Assembly: GCA_003153855.1 (NCBI GenBank)
Contig: PMBM01000056.1
Coordinates: 3,159-12,692 of the forward strand
Direction: 5' to 3'
Origin: Propionibacteriaceae bacterium
GTDB taxonomy: Bacteria > Actinomycetota > Actinomycetes > Propionibacteriales > Propionibacteriaceae
Length of the DNA stretch: 9,534 nucleotides
Made by a program: the position numbers and the translations under genes. This document shows, in pieces, positions 5,324 to 9,534 of the stretch (position 1 is its first letter; every line of letters starts with the position of its first letter). The notes beneath the pieces are model-generated. The model saw only the letters and a program-made list of their open reading frames with translations. It was not told where the DNA came from and searched no databases.

Positions 5324-6937
5324 TCAGATCATCGCGCGGGAGGCGCGGGCCACGATCTGGCGGTCCAGCTCCTCCTCCTGGGCACGGAGCGCGGACTCCT
5401 CCGCCTCCTGCTCGACCGCGAGCTCCTCGGCCAGAGCCGTGCTCTCGTCGTCCTCCCAGACGCGGCGCGGACGCTTCTCCGCCTCCCGGGCCCACAGCGT
5501 GAGCTGGTCAGCGGTGCAGTCCTTGCTGAGCACGTTGCGCCACACGATGCCGTCGCGTACGACGACGACGCGGTCGGACCAGTCCAGCGCGTCCTCGTAG
5601 TCGGTCGACAGGAGGATCGCCGACTTGCCGCTCTCGGTGAGCTCGGACAGCATCTTGTGGACGTCGTGGCGGGAGCTCATGTCGAGCCCACGGGTGGGCT
5701 CGTTGAGAATCATGATGTCGCAGTCCTCGCTCATGAACCGGGCGAGCGCGATCTTCTGCTGGTCGCCGCCGGACAGCGCGTCGACGTTGCCGAGGATGCT
5801 CTTGGCCTTCACCTGGAACTTGCCGAGCACGCCGATGATGTCGCGCAGCGCGGCGACCTCGTCGTCGAAGTCGACGTCGGCACCCCACCCGCCGGACATG
5901 AGGCTTCGGGCGATGCTCTCGTCCTTGGAGACGCCGAGGTCGATGTCATCCTCGGAGAAGTACGTGATGCGCAGCGCGGCCGCGTCCTCGGGGCGGGTGA
6001 TCCGGCGCTGCTGGCCGAAGACCTCGAGCTCGTCGAACATGCCGGGACGGTCGCCCGTGATGGCCCCGACGATGTCGGAGATGCCGGAGTGACGCGGACC
6101 CACGAACGCGAGCACCTCGCCGCGATGGAGCTCGAAGTCGACGCCCTGGAGGGTGCCGCCGCGCAGGTTCTTGGCCCGCAGGACGGTCTCCGAGCTGTGC
6201 GTGGTGGTGCGCTTGTCCCGGTTGACGACGCGGCCGAACATCATCTCGGCCATGCGCTCCGTGGTCGTCTGCGCCGACTTCTGGATGTCGACGATGACGC
6301 CTTCGCGCAGGATCGCGATGCGGTTGGTGATGTCCTTCACCTCGTGCAGGCGGTGCGAGATGTACACGACGCTGCGGCCCTGCCGCGTCAGGCGGCTGGT
6401 GATGAAGTGGAGATCAGCGATCTCTCGTACGTTGAAGGTCGCCGCGACCTCGTCGACGAGCACGATCTGGGCGTCGTCGGCAAGGAGCCGTACGGCCTCG
6501 ACCAGGCCCATCTCGGGACGGAGCAGGTGGCCGATGCGGGCGTCGGGAGAGATGTGGACCCCGGCCTCGTTGAGCAGCCACTGCGCCTGGCGGCGCAGGG
6601 ACTCGTGCGGGCGTTGGGCCTGGTAGGTGTTGCGGTAGATCGCCTGTGCCACCGTGAGGGAGCCGTCGATCTGGAAGTTCTGCTCGATGATGCCGATGCC
6701 GAGACCGCGGGCCTCCGCCTTGTCGAGTGGGCTGTACGGATCGCCCTCGATCAGCATCGATCCCGAGTCGGCGCGGTAGGCGCCCGAGATGATGCTCATG
6801 AGGGTGGACTTGCCGGCACCGTTCGCGCCGATGAGGCCGAGGACTTCGCCGGGACGGATGTCGAGATCGATGCCGCGCAGAACCGGCATCCCAGCATGGG
6901 CCTTCGTCACACCGCGGACGGTCAACAGGTCAGACAT
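5324..6937 (-). CDS. Sugar-type ABC transporter ATPase with two fused nucleotide-binding domains, orphan
   Basis: 537 residues from ATG 6937 (complement), chosen for AGGAG at 6949-6945 and because the domain starts at once (LLTVRGVTKAHAGMPVLRG); the frame is open upstream to 7090. The layout is that of RbsA/MglA (about 500 residues, carbohydrate or nucleoside importers). NBD1: Walker A GANGAGKST (37-45), Walker B IVLVDE (158-163), H-loop H195; its signature is degenerate (RPEMGLVEAVRLL). NBD2: P-loop degenerate (GPRHSGIS, 280-287), signature LSGGDQQK intact (388-395), Walker B IMILNEPTRGLD (408-419) with Asn for Asp. So one composite ATP site looks competent and the other dead, as in many CUT2 ATPases. 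After about residue 487 comes an acidic, Glu/Ala-rich tail likely to be helical and coiled. No permease or binding-protein gene is next to it in the window, so the substrate is unknown. Confidence 0.88.
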   Translation of the reverse strand: MSDLLTVRGVTKAHAGMPVLRGIDLDIRPGEVLGLIGANGAGKSTLMSIISGAYRADSGSMLIEGDPYSPLDKAEARGLGIGIIEQNFQIDGSLTVAQAIYRNTYQAQRPHESLRRQAQWLLNEAGVHISPDARIGHLLRPEMGLVEAVRLLADDAQIVLVDEVAATFNVREIADLHFITSRLTRQGRSVVYISHRLHEVKDITNRIAILREGVIVDIQKSAQTTTERMAEMMFGRVVNRDKRTTTHSSETVLRAKNLRGGTLQGVDFELHRGEVLAFVGPRHSGISDIVGAITGDRPGMFDELEVFGQQRRITRPEDAAALRITYFSEDDIDLGVSKDESIARSLMSGGWGADVDFDDEVAALRDIIGVLGKFQVKAKSILGNVDALSGGDQQKIALARFMSEDCDIMILNEPTRGLDMSSRHDVHKMLSELTESGKSAILLSTDYEDALDWSDRVVVVRDGIVWRNVLSKDCTADQLTLWAREAEKRPRRVWEDDESTALAEELAVEQEAEESALRAQEEELDRQIVARASRAMI

Positions 6938-6993
6938 GCTTCCTCTCCTGAAGCGGGTCCCCACCGCATCGCCGTGAAGACTTCCCCGATCTC

Positions 6994-7022
6994 CAGTTCG
7001 GCTGGTCGCTTTCGCCGAACTG
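6994..7022. promoter_or_regulatory. 9-bp inverted repeat in the ABC gene leader
   Basis: CAGTTCGGC (6994-7002) and GCCGAACTG (7014-7022) are perfect inverted arms with 11 nt between; their centres are 20 bp apart, two helical turns. The right arm overlaps the predicted -10 of the ABC gene, so it could be a repressor operator; it could also fold as a hairpin in a longer leader. Confidence 0.5.
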
Positions 7023-7048
7023 TACGAGGCCAGGGGGGTAGTTGTCTC
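7019..7048 (-). promoter_or_regulatory. Candidate promoter for the ABC ATPase gene
   Basis: On the minus strand: GAGACA (7048-7043), an 18-nt spacer, and TACAGT (7024-7019), each a four-of-six match to the sigma70 consensus. Transcription would start near 7012, about 75 nt before ATG 6937, inside the inverted repeat at 6994-7022. Confidence 0.4.
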
Positions 7049-7159
7049 TAGCACTCGGTGCAGATGCTTGCAGCAGAGCAGCGTTGACACGGTTCACATG
7101 GGGAGACTCTCACTGGTCCGAGCGCCGGGAATTCGCCGTGTCCGAAGGATTCGGTGTCC

Positions 7160-7165
7160 TACGCT
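7160..7165 (+). promoter_or_regulatory. -10 box for a leaderless transcript of the second DinB gene
   Basis: TACGCT, identical to the box at 3302-3307, ends 7 nt before ATG 7173. There is no Shine-Dalgarno in the gap. TTGACA occurs at 7084-7089 but is too far upstream to serve as its -35. Confidence 0.45.
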
Positions 7166-7172
7166 GCCGCTC

Positions 7173-7697
7173 ATGTCTGAGCCTTCCGCACCGCCTCCCG
7201 AGGATCGGGACTGGACGTACGTCATCACGCAGGGTTGTACCGAATGCGGCTTCAGGCCGTTCGACGCGCCCTCTGCCGCAGATCGGCTCCGCGCGTCCGT
7301 ACCGAGGTGGCGCGCGGCGCTGGCCGGTCCGTCGGCGACGACCCGTCCGGCGCCGCTCACGTGGTCCCCGCTCGAGTACGGCTGCCACGTCCGCGACGTC
7401 AACCGCACGATGGGACGGCGCCTCGAGCTGATGCTCGCCTCAGATGGTGCCCGCTTCGCGAACTGGGACCAGGACGCGACGGCGATCGAGGACCGGTACT
7501 GGGCGCAGGACCCGGCGACCGTCGCCGACGAGCTGGCGATCGCGGCGGAGCAGGCCGCGTCGACGCTCGACAGCGTGTCCGGCGACCAGTGGCACCGTCA
7601 CGGGGTCCGCAGCAACGGTTCGCAGTTCACGGTCGAGACCCTCGCCGTGTACTTCCTGCACGACGTCGAGCATCACCTGTACGACGTGGGCGCCTGA
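7173..7697 (+). CDS. DinB superfamily protein (DUF664/mycothiol-dependent-like)
   Basis: 174 residues from ATG 7173; the frame is open back to 7068, but the TACGCT box and the typical N-terminus support 7173. The sequence 'WTYVITQGCTECGF' (about 14-27) carries a CxxC pair often found at the start of this DinB subgroup. Helices follow: ADRLRASVPRWRAALAG, LTWSPLEYGCHVRDVNRTMGRRLELML with H72, DPATVADELAIAAEQAASTLDSVSGDQW, and TLAVYFLHDVEHHLYDVG with H163 and H167. These three His are the expected metal ligands of the four-helix bundle. Known members conjugate or detoxify with mycothiol, but here the substrate is unknown. It heads a same-strand run with the ParB-like and antiporter genes. It is a different DinB type from the partial one at the window's left edge. 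Confidence 0.88.
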   Translation: MSEPSAPPPEDRDWTYVITQGCTECGFRPFDAPSAADRLRASVPRWRAALAGPSATTRPAPLTWSPLEYGCHVRDVNRTMGRRLELMLASDGARFANWDQDATAIEDRYWAQDPATVADELAIAAEQAASTLDSVSGDQWHRHGVRSNGSQFTVETLAVYFLHDVEHHLYDVGA

Positions 7698-7735
7698 TCC
7701 GGACAGACATGGCGGCCAGGGAGGAAGATGCTCCC

Positions 7736-8131
7736 ATGGCGAAGGCTGCGACGACGACGGTGACCTGGAAGCACGACCCGGATGCGCACGACTACCCGGC
7801 GGCTGCCGACTACCTCGCTCTGGTCGCCTCGCCCCAGCGCGTCGACTCGATGGTGGCGGCGCTGCAGAAGGCGACGGTCGTGACGAAGAAGGCCAAGGAC
7901 CTCCTGCGCGCCGCGCGTCTCCCGCTGCTGGCCGACGACAACGCGCACGTCGCCGCAGACCTCGACAAGATCCACAAGGGCCAGCCGCTGTCGCCGGTGC
8001 TGCTGGTCCAGGGCGACATGGTGAAGGGCGTACCGGCGCAGATCGCGGACGGCTACCACCGGATCTGCGCGAGCTACCACGTCGACGAGAACACGGAGAT
8101 CCCCTGCCGGATCGTCGCGTGGGACGACTGA
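7736..8131 (+). CDS. ParB/sulfiredoxin-fold-like small protein of unknown function
   Basis: 131 residues from ATG 7736, picked for the GGGAGGAAG ribosome site at 7719-7727, eight nt before it; an in-frame ATG at 7709 lacks one. It follows the DinB stop by 38 bp and is followed by the antiporter after 4 bp. The N-terminal half is helical (AADYLALVASPQRVDSMVAALQKATVVTKKAKDLLRAARLPLL). The second half reads HVAADLDKIHKGQPLSPVLLVQGD then IADGYHRICASYHVDENTEIPCRIV (103-127). The 'hxDGxHRhxAxx' pattern is that of ParB/Srx-fold proteins, in which this helix binds nucleotide. No helix-turn-helix is present, so it is not a chromosome-partition ParB. I recall hypothetical proteins of this type in other bacteria without known function. 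The fold call is an inference. Confidence 0.75.
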   Translation: MAKAATTTVTWKHDPDAHDYPAAADYLALVASPQRVDSMVAALQKATVVTKKAKDLLRAARLPLLADDNAHVAADLDKIHKGQPLSPVLLVQGDMVKGVPAQIADGYHRICASYHVDENTEIPCRIVAWDD

Positions 8132-8135
8132 GCTC

Positions 8136-9344
8136 GTGAGCCTTCCGATCCTCGCCCTCGTCGGCCTCGCGGCGCTCGCCGGGCCGCTGCTCGCCGGCGT
8201 CGCCAGGTGGCGGATGCCTGTCGTCATCGGACAGCTTCTGGCGGGCATCCTCATCGGCGGCTCGGGGCTGCGGCTGGTCAACGCCGCGGACCCGATGTTC
8301 ACCTTCCTCGGCGAGGTCGGCTTCGCGGTGACGATGTTCGTCGCGGGCACGCACGTACCGGTCAACGACGCCCGCCTGCGTCCCGCGCTGCTGACCGGCG
8401 TCCTGCGGGCGGCCGGGGTGGGCGTCGTCTCCGCCGCCGCCGGCTACGGGGTCGCGGCGGCGTTCGGAACGGGACATGGCGCCGTGTACGCGGTCATCAT
8501 GGCGTCCTCGTCCGCCGCGCTCGTCCTGCCCGCTGCCGACCAGCTCGGGCTCGGCGGCGACCAGCTGCTCCCCACGCTCGCCCAGGTCGCCGTCGCGGAC
8601 ACCGCCTGCATCGTGGCGCTGCCGCTCGTCATCGACCCCGCCAACGCGGGCCGGGCCGCTCTCGGGGCTCTGCTCATCGCCGTACTCGCCATCGGGATCG
8701 CCCTCGCGCTCCGGTGGGCCGACGAGAAGGACCACTGGGACCGGCTGCGCGACACCAGCAAGGACCACCACCTCGCCCTCGAGCTGCGGATCAGCCTCGT
8801 GGTGCTGTTCGGCCTGGCCGCGGTCGCTGCCCTCATGCACGTGTCCGTGCTGCTCGCGGGGTTCGCGGCCGGTCTGGCGGTCTCGTTCGCCGGGGAGCCC
8901 CACCGACTCGCGAAGCAGCTGTTCGCCGTCGCCGAGGGGTTCCTGGCGCCGCTGTACTTCGTATGGCTCGGGGCGTCCCTGTCGATCGCGGCACTGGTCA
9001 AGGACCCGCGCCTCGTCCTGCTCGGCCTCGTGCTCGGCGTCGGCGCCGTCCTCGTACATCTCGCGCTCGCGCTCTCTCGGCAGCGCCCGTTGTGGGCCAT
9101 CTCCACGTCGGCTCAGCTGGGCGTTCCTATGGCCGCCGCGACGATCGGCGCCAGCACCGGAATGCTGACCTCGGGAGAGCCTGCGGCCCTGATCCTGGGA
9201 GCGCTGGTCACCATCGGTGCGCTCACGGTGGCGACAGCCCTGGCCTCGAAGCGGCCGGCGTACCAGGCGGCCCGGGACGCGCAGGGCCTCAAGGGGCGGC
9301 ACGCACAGGCTCTCCCGCGACACGAGGCGCCGTCACCGGAGTGA
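8136..9344 (+). CDS. Cation:proton antiporter, CPA2 family (KefB/Na+:H+ exchanger-like)
   Basis: 402 residues from GTG 8136, four bases after the previous stop; no good ribosome site, so translation is probably coupled to the upstream gene. Roughly 11-13 membrane helices. Family motifs: MPVVIGQLLAGILIGGSGLRLV (27-48, read as two pieces), FLGEVGFAVTMFVAGTHV (57-74), ASSSAALVLPAADQLG (123-138), and LAQVAVADTACIVALPLVI (148-166), where D155 sits at the place of the ion-binding Asp of the DD/ND motif; the residue before it is Ala, which suggests an electroneutral exchanger rather than an electrogenic one. The second half repeats the fold (LRISLVVLFGLAAVAALMHVSVLLAGFAAGLAVS, then AEGFLAPLYFVWLGASL). 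There is no TrkA-N/C regulatory domain; it ends with a short basic tail. The cation (Na+ or K+) cannot be told. Confidence 0.88.
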   Translation: MSLPILALVGLAALAGPLLAGVARWRMPVVIGQLLAGILIGGSGLRLVNAADPMFTFLGEVGFAVTMFVAGTHVPVNDARLRPALLTGVLRAAGVGVVSAAAGYGVAAAFGTGHGAVYAVIMASSSAALVLPAADQLGLGGDQLLPTLAQVAVADTACIVALPLVIDPANAGRAALGALLIAVLAIGIALALRWADEKDHWDRLRDTSKDHHLALELRISLVVLFGLAAVAALMHVSVLLAGFAAGLAVSFAGEPHRLAKQLFAVAEGFLAPLYFVWLGASLSIAALVKDPRLVLLGLVLGVGAVLVHLALALSRQRPLWAISTSAQLGVPMAAATIGASTGMLTSGEPAALILGALVTIGALTVATALASKRPAYQAARDAQGLKGRHAQALPRHEAPSPE

Positions 9345-9347
9345 GGT

Positions 9348-9382
9348 GTCAGGGGCCGCCTCGGCGGGAGCAGCGTCCTGAC
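9348..9382. terminator. Weak bidirectional hairpin between antiporter and GNAT genes
   Basis: GTCAGG (9348-9353) and CCTGAC (9377-9382) are inverted arms, with a small inner hairpin CCGCC-TC-GGCGG between them. It fills the 37-bp gap between two convergent genes and could end both transcripts, but the stem is short and no U-tract follows on either strand. Confidence 0.3.
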
Positions 9383-9534
9383 TAGAGCTTCCGTACGTAC
9401 CGGTCGCCGTCGGCGGTGAAGCCCATCGACTCGAGGAACCTGCGGTGGGTGTCGGTGCCGGCCCGGGCGGCGATCTCGTGGAGACCGGCCGAGCGCAACG
9501 GTCGCGAGCCGCCCTTCTCGTACAGCCAGCGCCC
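9382..9534 (-). CDS. GNAT family N-acetyltransferase, C-terminal part only
   Basis: The complement strand is open from the right edge (9534) to TAG at 9384-9382: 50 residues, the last part of the protein. The sequence GRWLYEKGGSRPLRSAGLHEIAARAGTDTHRRFLESMGFTADGDRYVRKL shows the GNAT C-terminal pattern: a helix with THRRFLESMGF (the common 'A..FYe..GF' motif) followed by a beta strand DRYVRKL. These enzymes transfer an acetyl group from acetyl-CoA to amines. The acetyl-CoA-binding motif would lie beyond the window, so the substrate cannot be guessed. Confidence 0.75.
   Translation of the reverse strand, partial: GRWLYEKGGSRPLRSAGLHEIAARAGTDTHRRFLESMGFTADGDRYVRKL

Noticed and set aside
5123..7051. 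Very long plus-strand open frame (642 codons) across the macrodomain end and the ABC gene
   Set aside because: Its translation is a low-complexity mirror of the ABC ATPase, which has intact motifs on the other strand; it also crosses the convergent gene boundary.
7084..7089. Perfect TTGACA box as a plus-strand promoter for the second DinB gene
   Set aside because: No acceptable -10 lies 16-19 nt downstream (sequence there is ACTCTCACTG).
7440..9323. Minus-strand open frame of 627 codons opposite DinB, ParB-like and antiporter genes
   Set aside because: It spans three real genes and two intergenic gaps, and its composition (G, R, D, Q) is that of antisense GC-rich DNA.
1..9534. Possible defence island, toxin-antitoxin pair, phage or integrative element
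   Set aside because: No nuclease, integrase, recombinase, transposase or toxin family seen; composition looks even across the window. The macrodomain and ParB-like proteins could suggest one but have housekeeping-type neighbours.

Overview
The window is about 9.5 kb of high-GC DNA with strong G/C preference at third codon positions, several GTG starts, and -10-like TANNNT boxes set 6-7 nt before start codons. Together with the families present (a DUF485/ActP transporter pair, a stand-alone maltokinase N-cap protein, an actinobacterial-type Roadblock protein), this points to an actinomycete chromosome, possibly of the Nocardioidaceae/Propionibacteriales type. The exact genus cannot be fixed from the sequence alone. 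I see no tRNA, rRNA, CRISPR array, insertion sequence, phage gene or integration scar.

Layout, left to right: the 3' end of a DinB/DUF664 gene (1-371, +); a regulatory leader with a 14-bp perfect palindrome, an imperfect second copy and a hairpin (about 410-488); a DUF485 membrane protein and an ActP/MctC-type sodium:acetate (monocarboxylate) symporter with overlapping GTGA stop/start (597-2602, +), closed by a strong hairpin; a stand-alone maltokinase N-terminal-cap protein (2689-3297, +); a DedA/VTT-like membrane protein (3314-4093, +); a 40-residue ORF matching only the C-terminal end of pyridoxamine-phosphate oxidase (4165-4287, +); a Roadblock/LC7 protein (4300-4671, -) divergent from a macrodomain protein (4810-5322, +); a tandem-NBD sugar-type ABC ATPase with no permease or binding protein beside it (5324-6937, -), whose stop codon is 1 bp from the macrodomain stop; a second DinB protein (7173-7697, +), a ParB/Srx-like small protein (7736-8131, +) and a CPA2-type cation:proton antiporter (8136-9344, +) in a tight same-strand run; and the C-terminal part of a GNAT acetyltransferase (9382-9534, -).

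The only clear functional unit is the acetate uptake pair DUF485-ActP. The DinB / ParB-like / antiporter run may be one transcript because its gaps are 38 and 4 bp. The other genes look like independently transcribed housekeeping or accessory genes, several with probable leaderless promoters. Nothing seen amounts to a clearly new multi-gene system. The points worth following are the tandem operator before the acetate transporter, the orphan asymmetric ABC ATPase with an acidic C-terminal helix, the isolated PNPOx C-terminal piece, and the ParB-like protein coupled to the antiporter.
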